Assembly: GCA_036365455.1 (NCBI GenBank)
Contig: JAWQUS010000026.1
Location: 12,666,001-12,730,000, forward strand
Reading direction: 5' to 3'
Origin: Macrosoma leucophasiata
Taxonomy: Eukaryota; Arthropoda; Insecta; Lepidoptera; Hedylidae
Length of the DNA: 64,000 bases
The stretch's first letter is position 1. Each line of letters opens with the position of its first letter. The notes beneath the pieces are model-generated. The model made no database searches and was not told the origin of the DNA. It saw nothing but the letters and a program-made list of their open reading frames with translations. Shown here piece by piece: positions 52,261 to 64,000 of this stretch. The translations under genes and the position numbers were made by a program.

Positions 52261-52822
52261 GAGTAAGGCGCGTAACACACTGCACCGCAGATTCTTTTCA
52301 TACCGCCGTCTCGCGCGATGTCGCGTCGGCAGGGTGTTGACCTAAACGTATTTTCTATACAAATCGATATATTTGCATACAATGTTAAAATCTGCCGTGC
52401 AGTGTGTTAATCGCCTAATTAGTATTTTAATTTCGGCCAAGACAACTCCTGTGGAATAACAAAATTAAAAACAAACGGTAGATGAATGTAGAAGATTGAT
52501 ACTGGATCTGGATTTAAACTTGATAAAGTAGGAGAATACGAAATACCTGACCTTCCAAACTTAGCTTAATAAATACACAGAACATTTTAACTTATAGTGT
52601 CACTTAGCGCAACTTTTTCGAACTAGAAATTTCTACGTCCTTCCTTGTGTTCATCATTTTGTATATATTAAAAACATAATGATAAAGAAATGTAAGTTAC
52701 ATATTTTTATAACTATTTATGTGCTATTAATATAATGTATTGTATCTTTTCATATTCTTATTTTTAAAACCTCGAGTGAATATAGTCTTTTATGCGTGTG
52801 ATCATTCTAAAGGTTCAAACAA

Positions 52823-53461
52823 ACCGACGCGTCCAATCTGCGTGCACGGTGGCGATCTCCTCGCGTGCAGAAGTAGTTCACACCAATATAATTTTTTTTC
52901 GCCTACTAATTACTTGCGTGCAGCGTTCAGGGGTGCGACCGCCTATCGACATTGCTATGGTCGTTGTCATTGCTGTCAAATTTTCATGTTGGTTTTTTAC
53001 TTTAACTAAATAACAATAATCGAAATAATCTACCATTGTCGCTTGTTTCTCACCTACGAAAGCACGAAAAAACAGTCAGATTATCACTACTGCTTTTAAA
53101 GGAGCTACGAATCGACATAAAAATTTGACAGCAATGACAACGACAATAGCAATGTCGATAGGCGGTCGCACTCCAGATAGTGCCGGCAGCAACTGATCGT
53201 GACCGTGTTATGATAGCGCGTCCGAACACTGCAATCAAAGAGTATACAAAACGTATTATTTGTATACTCTTTTTATACATAGATGAACGCGTCCAGGGAC
53301 TGTCAACGTGCGGTTAGAACACATCGCTACAACTTCATATAATGCAGTAACTGATCGCCAGTATTTGTATACCTAATATTAACTAACTAACTAACCTTGT
53401 AATACCCTAATTGTTATCTCTTTGCTGATCGCCACCGCGGACGCAGATTGGACGCGTCGGT
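52823..53461. mobile_element. TIR element, 639 bp, host of the nested foldback
   Basis: Inverted ends ACCGACGCGTCCAATCTGCG, then GGTGGCGATC after a short mismatch, on both sides. Removing the nested foldback leaves about 390 bp. The superfamily is not clear and no duplication is seen. Confidence 0.7.
52928..53176. mobile_element. Foldback MITE copy 2, nested
   Basis: Same family as 27088-27340, with the middle in opposite orientation (TTGTTTCTCACCTACGAAAG). Ends CAGGGGTGCGACC and GGTCGCACTCCAG. It lies inside the element at 52823-53461. Confidence 0.75.
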
Positions 53462-54220
53462 ATGTTCTTCGCTTTAGATATTGAATTCGAATGAATGAGT
53501 GAACATACCTAAATGATTCGTTGTGTGAACATACGAGATTTATTATGATCTATTTTATCTAGCAAAACTATGTTTATTTTTTTAAACCTGAATTGTTTTT
53601 GCCGAGTTCACGATATTAAATTTAAATTAGGTAGGTATTCTTAGTCATTAGAAATATATAGTGCATAATAAGTATATAGCTCGTACAACTATACGGGACC
53701 ACTGTAAATGCAAATATATATTATATAAACATAATGGGAAATGCGTTATTTTATCAGGTCAATAAAACGTGATAGTTTTTGTGCATTCGTATTATCCGAA
53801 TATTTTAACTAAGTACATAAATATTTCCTTAGTTATGGTTCAGTTTCTGTAACTACTTTTTTAAAGTATATTATTAATATCTTTAAAAAATTTGCTTCGT
53901 TCTATATTTTTCAAGTTCAATTTTGACTTGATTTTATCAACAAAATTATTTTTTACATCACACACAGCCTTTTATGTAAATACTATGATAAAAAAAAAAA
54001 AAAAATACGCTTTCTGTTGTGAACAAATCGGAATATTTTTCGACATGTTTTATGTACATAATAAAAGCGGTGCTCCCTTTTATATATTTTTAGACATGTT
54101 CAATGTATTACAGATATAAGTATGTGCGTACCAGTTTTAGTTAAGTGTTAATTTTGTATGAGTTTTTAGTTAAATAAATCATGTTTTTGTATAAATATAT
54201 TTCATTTTATGTAAAGTTTA
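53462..54220. other. AT-rich DNA downstream of ETFDH
   Basis: Several AATAAA hexamers and a poly-A run at 53990-54006. No gene recognised. Confidence 0.4.
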
Positions 54221-54224
54221 AACA

Positions 54225-54362
54225 TCGCTATTCCGCAAGCAGAGTTGCGTTGCGTTGCGATTATGGCATACACTTCCCTAATGACGCACAACACTATCGT
54301 GGGCATTTGGGGAATGCTTTTGTCCAGCAATGGAAGTCTTTTCTTTCGTCTGAAGTGACATA
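54225..54362 (+). repeat. RTE-related repeat tail
   Basis: GCGATTATGGCATACACTTC and GGGAATGCTTTTGTCCAGCA, then AATGGAAGTC; the same tail family as 25611-25865. Confidence 0.55.
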
Positions 54363-54659
54363 CACGCGGGGTAGACAACAAGATAAGACATAAAATGAGA
54401 ATAATGTTTCTACATCTACCAAAAAAAAGAAACTGAAAAAAAAATTTTTTTGACTTACACTTAGAATAACAACTAGGTGCCTACTACAAAACATAAAACA
54501 AAAAAAAAGCAAAAATGGCCATATCTTATCAAGATGCTATTTGATGCATGAACTACAACGCTGGTATTCTGGTGAATGATTTGTGACATTACGAACTCCA
54601 AGCTGCCCTTACGCCTACATAGGTGCATAACAAAAATAAAAAATACATCTTCTACACAA

Positions 54660-54865
54660 ACTACACACCAAGACTGACCTACCATGACCAAATAGGTCGA
54701 GTTCTGTCTGATGGTGGGGTAAAAGTCTTAGGAATCGGTGTGTGCGTGTATGAAGAGAATGACGAAGGTAGATGAGGCATGGGAGGTGTGTCGGGACCGG
54801 AATATCTGGCGCTCCGCACTCTCTGCCTACCCCGTTAGGGACCTGGCATGAAGATACATCATTAC
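54660..54865 (+). pseudogene. LINE-like 3' end, second copy
   Basis: Same family as 5377-5640: AGACTGACCTACCATGACCA, TTCTGTCTGATGGTGGGGT, GTAGATGAGGCATGGGAGGT, then CTCTGCCTACCCCGTTAGGG. Frame broken. Confidence 0.65.
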
Positions 54866-56018
54866 ATCTACTACAGCACAAAGATAAATTCAGAACAGTC
54901 TTTATAAGTAAAACAACAATTATTTGTGATATTCAAATTATTTTAGCTACATAAGAAATACAGATTGCTTTGTGAAGGCTACAAAAAATATTAGGATGTG
55001 TTGTGTGACTTAACTTCTCTAGTAAGTACCATCCCGGATTTCTAGGTCCTGCATTGAAAAGCCACCCGCAATGTCCCGCAAAACATCTGTTGGGTGAGGC
55101 AGAGCGCAAGTTCATATTCCTTTTGATTTTTGCAGAAACACTTCGAACGCTGCGGCTCAATTGAAAGTGAATGTCGTGTTGTTTGTGCGTGTTTGAAACA
55201 CCCGATATACAAGGTGGAGAGTGATAGAGTAGGTAAAATATCTTAACTATATACCTGCTAGAAAGAAAAATATAAAAAAGTTCTGGTGTGGGACCTGGAC
55301 TAGTTTGGGGTTGGACTTTATTTGCCTGTAATTTCATTTGTACACTTCACAGATCTGTGGTACACTCTCGCCAATTCCGTTTGGCAATCAAGAAGGTTAC
55401 AATTGGCACGAGAAAAGTTTCTACAACAGAAAGAGAAAGTAAGAATATATAGATTAAATATATGTAATGACTACGCCAACCATAACAATTTAATTTAATA
55501 CTCTGCTTTGGCTGGAGTCATTAATCCTTAATCTGTGGAGTCATTTGGAAGTTTTATAAGAGTCATAATTCTTACATTGTTTAGTCTTTGGTCATAATAA
55601 TGGACCATTGGGAAAGACATGTTATCTTGAACAAAATTGAAAGTTGTCAATAAATATGGTGAAAATATTATTACATATAACGACGCTATTTGGGCTGGTA
55701 AGTAATTTTCAAATACTGTATTAATAAGTTGAAGTAGTACTTACAAAACCAACCAAGGGCGAGCCAGACTCGCGTGCATAAGGTTCCGTATACGAGTGAT
55801 CCTAAAAGATTCTGTTTTTAACCCTTCTAGAATCGTCTGTCTGGAGCTTAGCTCAGTACCAGCTCCTACCAACAAAGTACCTAATAAAATAAAATCTTGG
55901 CATTAATTTTCAGGACAAAAAGGAAGAGATAGGGGGAGATTATTTGTAGGAGATACGGGTCATCCCCACCCTCCTGTCGTTGGATAGGTCTTTAAAAACA
56001 GGTTAAATGACGACGCAT
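54866..56018. other. No recognised feature
   Basis: Ordinary AT-rich sequence. Short minus-strand frames near 54933-55337 have no recognisable domain. Confidence 0.4.
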
Positions 56019-56226
56019 TGACGACCCGCTTAGTCCAGCGGTGTGTGAGACAACCGTGTGATTCGAATAGTCGCGGGTTCGATTCCCGCACCGAGACAAA
56101 TATTCGTATGGCCTACAGATTTGTGTTTCGGTTATGGGTGTTTGTGTATTTGTTGTGTGTACAACGGCACCCACGACACAGGTTTATACCTAGTGTAGGG
56201 GTGTGAGTGCAAGCGTATTTAAAAAA
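56019..56226 (+). repeat. tRNA-derived SINE (family B), copy 3
   Basis: Plus-strand copy: TGACGACCCGCTTAGTCCAG, CGGGTTCGATTCCCGCACCG, ACAACGGCACCCACGACACA, ending in an A-rich run. Confidence 0.85.
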
Positions 56227-56616
56227 TGGGTTCCGTAATTTGTGAAATATTATGCTTTAAAGTACCTTCTCCCCATATCATAGGAGTTGTGAAGTAAAAC
56301 TTACGGTAGGAAAATAGTTAAGTATGTAACGAAGTTAAAAGGAAAGTTCAAGTCCCGTCTGTAGTCTATTCTTTCCATTTATTCCTTAAAATTGCTTGAA
56401 ATCTAAAACTTCCAGTGTTTTTTAAAACCTTTGGGCAGAGAATATGTAATAATACTACTAATCTTATAACAGACAAACTATATAACTATAAAATATTATA
56501 AGTACGTAGGTACTACTTAATCGATTTTCGTAATTCTGAACAAATTACTTTCAAGTTGCATAAAGAATTTATTATACATGATTATACGTTTAGCTATCTA
56601 CGTATATATATTTTAT

Positions 56617-56907
56617 CTGGTGGTAGAGCTCCAGTGACGGTGCTCGCGGGCGTAGGCACCACCGCATTACCTAATATACTTGCCGCTAAATGGTAGTGTT
56701 CAACACTATCGTGTTCCGGTCAGGTGGTAATGTACGGCCCTGTAATTTCCGGCACAGAGGCATAAGACCTTAGGCCTCAGGAGTGGTAACGCATCTGCAT
56801 TTTGACCTTGATCTTTGTGTGGGTGTCTATAGGCTGCAGTCATCACTTAACATCAATGTGAACTGCATGCTTGTTTAACACTTCCATTACGTAAAAAAAA
56901 AAAAAAA
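56617..56907 (+). repeat. Family A SINE-like repeat
   Basis: Full copy with a 15-base A tail at 56893-56907. It is close to the family consensus. Confidence 0.88.
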
Positions 56908-57418
56908 GCTAAAAACCTCTACATTGAGCCTTAGGGACCGGCAGCTGACATCAGTGTATAGTTTCCAGCAAGCCAGATTATTCAGTGCACAGTGTAATGC
57001 GTCTCCAGAGAGAACATAACCCGTTGTGGGGTCGGGCGTGTAAAGTGACGTTGCCCACGAAATCGTCACGCGTCCGAATAATTTATGACACGGGAAATTA
57101 AGCTACCCTGCTCGCACTTGGATACTTTGCGGGCTTGAAAATATGTTTTTTTATTTTGCTACGGGAATAAGGCGTTTTCTATAAAGTAATAAGAAAGCTA
57201 ATCTTTCGCAAAAATTGACAGTAGACGTATATTATAGGCGCATAGCCTGTATAAAATAAACTTACTGATCTAATCAAAGAGCAACACGGGCCACCACCCG
57301 CGGCGGACTGGAGGGGAGTATGTAATACGTCTCTAGAGACTCAACGTATATCTGTCGCTGTAATGTAACTACCTACCTATTGCAAAAAGTGTAAAGTAAC
57401 GCTCACTTAATAGTCATA

Positions 57419-58705
57419 TTAGGTTGGGGAAAAAGTTCCTTCGCATTTTTTAAGATAATTCAAAACATTTTTTAATATAGTTTATTTAAATTTAACTAAA
57501 GTATGTATGTACCATTTTGTTCCATAACCTTTTGCCATCTTGTAGGTAGGGACATGATCCCATTGCTACAAAAATTTTGGGACTTCTCATCAAAATATCG
57601 CGACAAGTGGATTTGGCAGTCCTCTCGTGATGTTAACCTAACATTGCATAAAGTATTCTGAAGAGACCGAAACAGGTGGAAATCTGAAGGTGAAAGGTCA
57701 GGACTATACGGCGGATGCATTAACACCTCCCAGCCAAACTCTCTTAATTTTTGCTGAGTGGCTATAGATGGGTGAGGTCTAGCGTTATCATGATGAAACA
57801 CCACACCCCTTCTGTTGATCAATTCCGGCCGCTTTCTCTCAACTTCTTGCTTTAATCTCATCAGTTGTTCGCAGTAGAGTTCAGAATCGATAGTCCTGCC
57901 TGGTGGTAATAGCTCATAATGAATAATGCCCTTCCAATCCCACCACACACACAACATCACCTTATTGCGAGTTAACCCGGGTTTCGCCACAGTTTGTGAA
58001 GCCTGACCGGCCTTTGACCACGACCTTTTTCGCACGTTCTTGTTGTACGTGATCCACTTTTCATCACCAGTTTTCAGCTTCTTCAAAAATGATTCGGTTT
58101 CATTACGTCGTAATAAAGAATCACAAATGAGTACACGGTTCATTAGGTTTCTTTCAGTGAGCTCATGAGGTACCCAAATATCGACCTTTTTTTTGTACCC
58201 ATCTTTTTTCAAATGCGCCAAAACTGTTTTGTGATCAATTCTCAGTTCTTCAGCTACGTCGTAACTACTGATATGTCGATCTTGCTCCACTTTTTCAAAA
58301 ATGGCATCCATTTTATCCGTAATAGGGCGACCAGAGCGAGGTGCATCTTTGACATCAAAATTTCCGGATTGAAAACGCTTAAACCAAAGTGCTACTCTCA
58401 CAGACACTGCACTAGGTCCATAAACATCGCAAATTTTTTTCGCGGCTACGTTGCATTTTTACCTTTTTTGTAGTAAAATTTTAAAATGTATCGAATTTCT
58501 TCATTAGGTTCACTCATCTTGACAGTACGAAAAACAAATGAAATTCACACATTTGACTAATTTGAATTTGGAATTATGTTCTTTAAAATTTTAACTTTCA
58601 ATGATACCAAAACCAGCCAGATACAAATACTACAGCCAAAGAGATTTTATTACAAGTTCATACATACTACGAGTATAATGCGAAAAGACTTTTTTCCCAA
58701 CCTAT
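57419..58705 (-). mobile_element. mariner element copy 1, 1,287 bp
   Basis: Inverted ends TTAGGTTGGGGAAAAAGT and ATAGGTTGGGAAAAAAGT (right end in reverse), flanked by TA at 57417-57418 and 58706-58707. Length and ends are those of a full mariner. The transposase is on the minus strand with one frameshift. Confidence 0.95.
57496..58517 (-). pseudogene. mariner transposase, one frameshift
   Basis: The minus-strand start is at 58517 and the TAG stop at 57496. The span is one base short of 341 codons because a base is missing near 58447, compared with copy 2. From 58407 onward 303 residues are open. An N-terminal helix-turn-helix region is followed by the catalytic triad: Asp in TGDEKW, Asp in HHDNARPH, and Asp in SPSDFHLF 34 residues later, giving D,D34D. 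The last catalytic block is intact. Only the broken N-terminal 40 residues disable it. Confidence 0.92.
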
Positions 58706-59044
58706 TACGTCCAAAGAATTTATGACGCGGGAAATGAAAACGCTGTCCTGCTCGCACTTAGATACTATGCGGTCTGGTTAATATGACGTCACGCGGACTT
58801 CCGCATTCTCGGAAAATGAGAAGCTATTTGCTGGGAGGATAGGAACATGGCGACTCACTTACGGCAAACTTGTAATAAAGTTATGGGAATATGTCCGGTG
58901 GTCCTTCTTTCACTTCCTTAGCTGGAACGTGACAAAGCTTCTATGTAGGAACTTATTAGATATACTTAACTATATTATGTTATAACTATCACAACTTCAC
59001 GTCTGAATATAATCACTATTTGTCCCTATAGCTATTCCCGAAGT

Positions 59045-59390
59045 AAGCCCATGATCTACTTACTATGGTTACTATTTATAACCGAGTTCAAAAAGGTGGA
59101 GGTTCTCAATTCGTCCGGTATATATTTTTTTGTTGTGTATGTATGTACCCCGATTTCACCATTAAAATACCAAAGGACATGACACTGTAAAAAAAAACTA
59201 AAATATACAAGTCTTGCTGTGTCTATATAAGTTAATTGCCTAATTTTCCTAACAGCATAAGCTGCGGAACTCAAACGTTTCGCTGACTGCCTAATATATG
59301 GTCCCGATTGTAACTTCGAGTCAAGCGTTATTCCCAAGGAGGTAGCGTCATCAACGGGAAATGTGCCTGCATTCAAAGGGACCTAGGTGA
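59045..59390 (-). pseudogene. LINE reverse transcriptase fragment
   Basis: The minus strand encodes LGITLDSKLQSGPYIRQSAK, then LSSAAYAVRKIRQLTYIDTA and RLVYFSFF. This is the palm/thumb border of jockey/CR1-like RT (the LDSKLQW..LSSAAYAVR block). It is truncated on both sides. Confidence 0.75.
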
Positions 59391-59409
59391 TAGGGCCTGG
59401 CGGCCTGCG

Positions 59410-59640
59410 GTCGACGATTAACGTTAGGATTTATATAAAGGGCAACTCTTGAGAAAACTCCGTATGTGCGATTCAAAATGGCGTATGACCACACCATCTT
59501 CCGTACTAGATAAGTACTTGTAATTCCTCAGTTTTCCATAAGGTGGCGCTTTATGTAGTGGATGCAAATATTTAAATTGCATTAGTGTCTCGTTGTTGAA
59601 GTGTCGGTAGGTATAGCATAGAGGCACTAATCTTCCAAGT
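59410..59640 (-). other. Unassigned reading frame beside the LINE fragment
   Basis: A 67-codon minus-strand frame (59424-59627) rich in His and Tyr lies next to the LINE fragment. I do not recognise it; it may be an eroded 3' part of the same LINE. Confidence 0.2.
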
Positions 59641-59809
59641 TCCTTACGGGATAAAGCCTGTTATAGATAAAATAAATCCCTGAAATAATATTACGAATAG
59701 CTCAGATACCAGGAGAGTTAGTTTGTACCGATAGTTTAATTGTTCTAAGTATCACTGGTTAACTAAGTTTTACTCCAGTAGCTAGCTAGTAAAGTTTTGC
59801 TCCAGTAGC

Positions 59810-60076
59810 TCCAGTAGAGCTCCAGTGACGGAGCTCGCGGGCGTAGGCACCACCGCATTACCTAATATACTTGCCGCTAAATGGTAGTGTTCAGCACTAT
59901 CGTGTTACGGCCCTGTAATTTCCGGCACAGAGGCATAACACCTTAGGCCTCAGGAGTGGTAACGCATCTGCATTTTGATCGTGGTCTTTGTGTGGGTGTC
60001 TATAGGCTGCAGTCATCACTTAACATCAATGTGAACTGCATGCTTGTTTGCCACTTCGATTACATAAAAAAAAAAA
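59810..60076 (+). repeat. Family A SINE-like repeat
   Basis: Full-length but lacking the CCGGTCAGGTGGTAATGT block; poly-A at 60066-60076. The left edge is blurred by repeated CTCCAGTAG. Confidence 0.85.
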
Positions 60077-60583
60077 CTACTTGTAGGTACCCGAGGTTGT
60101 TAATTTTATTACCCGCTTAAGTGTTTTTTGTCTGTTCCAAAGTGAGTGATGGCGCTATATATTTGGGGCAGCGCTATTACATGGGTTGTAATTACTTTTA
60201 GAAGCTATCTGCTAGTAAGGTAAGGTGTTTGTCATTAGAAAGATATTCCATAATCGGCACGGTTGGCATGTTCAAACTCTAACTCAAACTCAAAAAAATA
60301 TTTGATCACTTGGATAATAGAATTTACTTGTGATAGGTCAAATTACAGACCAGGCAGACCATCAAATTACCAAAACATTAACGTATTTGACTCCACTATG
60401 TATTGAAAAAAGCTTGTTCTAGTAAAAAATCTGTTAGTGAATGTGGAGATTTCAACATAAATATTTTGGAAAATAGCTTTAATAGTTGTAGACTATTGAA
60501 TCTTTGTATGTCGTTCAATCTAAGTAATGTTTTTTTGAAACCCACCCGAGTGAGTCCAACCTCGGCAACTTGTATTGATAATA

Positions 60584-61869
60584 TCAGGTTGGGGAAAAAG
60601 TTTCTTCGCATTTTTTAAGATAATTCAAAACATTTTTTAATATAGTTTATTTAAATTTAACTAAAGTATGTATGTACCATTTTGTTCGATAACCTTTTGC
60701 CATCTTGTAGGTAGGGACATGATCCCATTGCTATAAACATTTTGGGACTTCTCATCAAAATACCGCGACAAGTGGATTTGGCAGTCCTCTCGTGATGTTA
60801 ACCTAACATAGCATAAAGAATTCTGAAGAGACCGAAACAGGTGGAAATCTGAAGGTGCAAGGTCAGGACTATACGGCGGATGCATTAACACCTCCCAGCC
60901 AAACTCTCTTAATTTTTGCTGAGTGGCTATAGATGTGTGAGGTCTAGCGTTATCATGATGAAACACCACACCCCTTCTGTTGATCAATTCCGGCCGCTTT
61001 CTCTCAACTTCTTGCTTTAATCTCATCAGTTGTTCGCATTAGAGATCAGAATCGGTAGTCCTGCCTGGTGGTAATAGCTCATAATGAATAATGCCCTTCC
61101 AATCCCACCACACACACAACATCACCTTAACTCGCAAAGTTAACCCGGGTTTCGCCACAGTCTGTGAAGCCTGACCGGCCTTTGACCACGACCTTTTTCG
61201 CACGTTCTTGTCGTACGTGATCCACTTTTCATCACCAGTTATCAGCTTCTTCAAAAATGATTCGGTTTCATTACGTCGTAATAAAGAATCACAAATGAGT
61301 ACACGGTTCATTAGGTTTCTTTCAGTGTGCTCGTGAGGTACCCAAATATCGAGCTTTTTTTTGTACCCAGCTTTTTCAAATGCGCCAAAACTGTTTTGTG
61401 ATCAATTCTCAGTTCTTCAGCTACGTCGTAACTACTGATATGTCGATCTTGCTCCACTTTTTCAAAAATGGCATCCATTTTATCCGTAATAGGGCGACCA
61501 GAGCGAGGTGCATCTTTGACATCAAAATTTCCGGATTGAAAACGCTTAAACCAATTTGTGCTACTCTCACAGACACTGCACTAGGTCCATAAACATCGCA
61601 ATTTGTTTTCGCGGCTTGCGTTGCATTTTTACCTTTTTTGTAGTAAAATTTTAAAATGTATCGAATTTCTTCATTAGATTCACTCATCTTGACAGTACGA
61701 AAAACAAATGAAAATCACACATTTGCCTAATTTGAATTTGGAATTATGTTCTTTAAAATTTTAACTGTCAATTATACCAAAACCAGCCAGATACAAATAC
61801 TACAGCCAAAGAGATTTTATTACAAGTTCATACATACTATAATGCGAAAAGACTTTTTCCCCAACCTAT
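60584..61869 (-). mobile_element. mariner element copy 2, 1,286 bp, inside a LINE
   Basis: Same family and orientation as copy 1. Ends TCAGGTTGGGGAAAAAG and ATAGGTTGGGGAAAAAG (right in reverse), with TA duplications at 60582-60583 and 61870-61871. It splits a LINE endonuclease frame. Confidence 0.95.
60661..61687 (-). pseudogene. mariner transposase, several breaks
   Basis: It is homologous to copy 1 along its whole length. There is a nonsense codon near 61037-61039 where copy 1 has a Tyr codon, a one-base loss near 61370, and a two-base gain near 61553. Unlike copy 1, the N-terminal ATQAAK region (about 61610-61630) is in frame. The D,D34D residues are still readable in pieces. Confidence 0.92.
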
Positions 61870-62169
61870 TATATTGTTAACTGCATGCCTTCGGATCATA
61901 GCGGGCAAATAATGACTTTTGCCAATGTTAATAGTAAAAATATAACACAAAAAACATACAGACCACAGACCAATCAGCCTTTGGTTCCATAGTCGATGAT
62001 ACAGACAAATAACTTCTGCTAACTTAAACCATTTTAATGGCATGTTAATTAAAGAGCTATATTGCCAAAAGTTTGATTTAAATAGTGCAAATAATTGTTA
62101 CGAGCAAATTTTTAAGGTACTTAATACACAATTTAATAATACGAGTGACACACACACTTATACCTTGAC

Positions 62170-62330
62170 TTTAACAAAATACATAAACAATTTCACGCAC
62201 ACATTTAAACATCTAGGCGACAGGCATAGGCACACTTGTGTTTGTACTTTGACAGAGGGGAATGCCTGCATATGGCTACTCCCTTCCGGTCCGGTTCCTC
62301 CCGTCTTGCTCTATGGCAACAAAGGAAGGA
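62170..62330 (+). repeat. Dispersed repeat family F, copy 2
   Basis: CAATTTCACGCACACATTTA, CATCTAGGCGACAGGCATAG, GCATATGGCTACTCCCTTCC. It is more compact than copy 1. Confidence 0.55.
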
Positions 62331-63389
62331 TTCATCGTTTAAAAAAAAAAATAGGGATTTGGTAGGTACACTATCAAAATAAGTGATTTGGTAGTAAATC
62401 TTACCTGGGAAGATTGTGTGCTTTCTCCTTGCTTAAGTAATTCATCCCTTCAACAATTCTGTGTAAAATAAAGGACTTAATTTAAGATAAGTTGAACGAG
62501 GCATGACGAAGTAACAAGTTTCAAATCAGGGATTCTAATTGGAATAATTAAAATTAAGAGCACCAGCATAGTCCAAAAATAAGATGTAAGGGTAAGAAAT
62601 TTATACGTGTAATAAAGTCCCCGAGCTAACACCCTATTTCCTGCGATGGTCCATTAAACATTTTTACGATGTAAATTTGTTTGTACCTCAACCCTTCACC
62701 TTGGGTCAACCGTTCTCTTAGTTTGTATTATTTGACTACTTTATTTACAGTGCGCTTTAGAAATATATATTAGATGGAATGGCTTACAACTTTAGGTAGT
62801 CGTAGGGATAATTTATTTTAGTGCCAAATAGGGAATGTGTGTTAATTATGTATATGAATTGCAAATCAAAATTACAGTGTAGTATAATTAATTTATGTAT
62901 CTTAGCCATTTTCATGACATGAATAGCTAATGATTGAATTAAATGAGAATTTGCCTTTTCTGGCAAACTAGTGGAAAACATTTTACTTAGTTTTCAGTCG
63001 GTCGTTAAAACATAAGTGGTTTATAAATACGTAGTACAGTATCCAACAAGAAATAATGCACATCGACCTAAGGAAGAGACGTCGGCTTATTTCGGATCTG
63101 TAGAGCGTTATCTCTTTCGCACCTTACCTATTTGACGTTTGTCGACCATTTTGAACAAGTTTCAACCAATACCGGACTACGAATGCTTACGTAGGCAGTG
63201 TGTAGCAGTGATAAAGTTCTATAAAGCCGAAACTAGCCGATTTTCACTTTCATAGGCTCGATGTTCATTATTTCTTGATGAGCACGATAGTTAGTGTTGC
63301 ATGTGAACGAAAGGTGCTATTAATTCCAGTAACCACAAAAAAATACAAGGTATATAATATTAGATATAATATAATAATATATCCGAATT
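62331..63389. other. No recognised feature
   Basis: AT-rich, no long frames. Only short simple-sequence runs. Confidence 0.4.
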
Positions 63390-63495
63390 AACGCATCTGC
63401 ATTTTTACCTCTGGTATTTGTATAGATGTCTATACACTGCAGTCGTTACAAACAATCCATGTAAACTGCCTGTTTGTCATCATAATTCCTTAAAA
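63390..63495 (+). repeat. Family A, 3' fragment
   Basis: ACGCATCTGCATTTTTACCT, AGATGTCTATACACTGCAGT, AAACTGCCTGTTTGTCAT. Confidence 0.6.
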
Positions 63496-63817
63496 ATACC
63501 TGTGGTTCTCTGCTGGTGCTGGCATTTAACGAACCGCGTTACACAATACCCATAAACGTAATTTGATGTCATTTCCGAGGGTAATTTCGGGATAAAGTGG
63601 CAATGTGTGCCTCCCCCAAATTAGGATGATAAGTAAAGTGCAACCTTCTCCTATCTCGCTCTCCACGTGCACAAGTATACCATCATTCGTGACGTAGGTA
63701 TGACGGCAAGTAAGTAATTTTGTATTTTTTCCGACGAAATGGTCGTGGAAATACATACTACATTTAAAGGTTTTTTTTAAAACATGATTGATTTCCGTAT
63801 TTGTGTTGACGATTTTG

Positions 63818-64000
63818 TCTGCCTCGGTGGCTTTATGATAACTATGATTGCTGCTAAGCCTGAAGTTTCAGGTCCCTTTCAGAGTGGGAAAGGTACACCT
63901 ATTATTTGTATTTCTGGAATGGATTAATACGTTGGGTGTTCTCTGGTACCTACTGGTTACTTTGATTTTTGCTAGTAGTGTTGGTAATATCAATAGGCTC
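63818..64000 (+). repeat. tRNA-derived SINE (family D), runs off the window end
   Basis: TCTGCCTCGGTGGC, GCTAAGCCTGAAGTTTCAGG and GGTAATATCAATAGGCTC match the family at 23690-23880 with many changes; the 3' end lies outside the window. Confidence 0.55.

Larger units (their letters stand above)
60320..62140 (+). pseudogene. LINE endonuclease fragment interrupted by mariner copy 2
   Basis: Before the mariner, a + frame reads GDFNINILENSFNSCRLLNL and on to TCIDNI. After it the frame goes on with NCMPSDHSGQIMTF and later IKELYCQKFDLNSANNCYEQ. GDFN and SDHSGQ are the catalytic blocks of apurinic-type endonucleases in jockey/CR1-like LINEs. Stops and a lost N-terminus show that it is dead. Confidence 0.8.

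Noticed and set aside
58165..58473. Plus-strand frame across mariner copy 1
   Set aside because: It is the antisense shadow of the transposase.

Overview
The window reads as a piece of a lepidopteran (moth or butterfly) nuclear genome. It is AT-rich, introns are short to medium with GT-AG borders, and most of the sequence is transposable-element debris: tRNA-headed SINEs, RTE- and jockey/CR1-like LINE tails, mariner copies, many small non-autonomous DNA transposons and a Ty3/gypsy element that looks Mag-like. Only two host genes can be supported, both on the + strand. All assignments come from reading the sequence; no database was searched.

Layout. 1-20 kb holds no recognisable host gene. 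It contains an unclassified SINE-like family ('family A'), tRNA-derived SINEs, LINE 3' ends, several MITEs with readable target-site duplications, and a GC-rich 15-bp minisatellite (11.09-11.57 kb). 20.25-29.70 kb carries MCTS1, the translation re-initiation factor that partners DENR. Four coding exons are visible; the tiny first coding exon was not found. 33.22-51.54 kb carries a complete ETFDH gene (electron-transfer flavoprotein:ubiquinone oxidoreductase). Its 15 coding exons join in frame into a 606-residue protein with a mitochondrial presequence, the FAD-binding GGGPAG motif and the four cysteines of the 4Fe-4S cluster. 51.5-64 kb is again repeats, including two close mariner copies at 57.4-58.7 and 60.6-61.9 kb, the second inside an older LINE endonuclease fragment.

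The most unusual object is a 3,940-bp Ty3/gypsy element in ETFDH intron 2 (34176-38115). It has two identical 135-bp LTRs, a CATCT target duplication and one uninterrupted 1,084-codon protease-RT-RNase H-integrase frame, but no gag. Where gag should be, the 5' LTR is followed by about 53 nt of antisense tRNA-Ser(GCU), from the CCA end to the anticodon. That sequence then turns back on itself as a perfect 17-bp palindrome. The start codon and first five codons of pol lie in the returning arm, so they derive from tRNA sequence. This looks like self-primed foldback synthesis on a tRNA copy during reverse transcription, producing a gag-less element that has recently transposed.

Other points of interest are a Penelope-like fragment encoding a GIY-YIG nuclease between inverted repeats in ETFDH intron 13, a 45-bp-arm hairpin 43 bases after ETFDH exon 9, a minisatellite whose minus strand has a GGG run every 7-8 bases, and a set of hAT-, PIF/Harbinger- and Tc1/mariner-type MITEs with exact duplications, several of them nested so that insertion order can be read.
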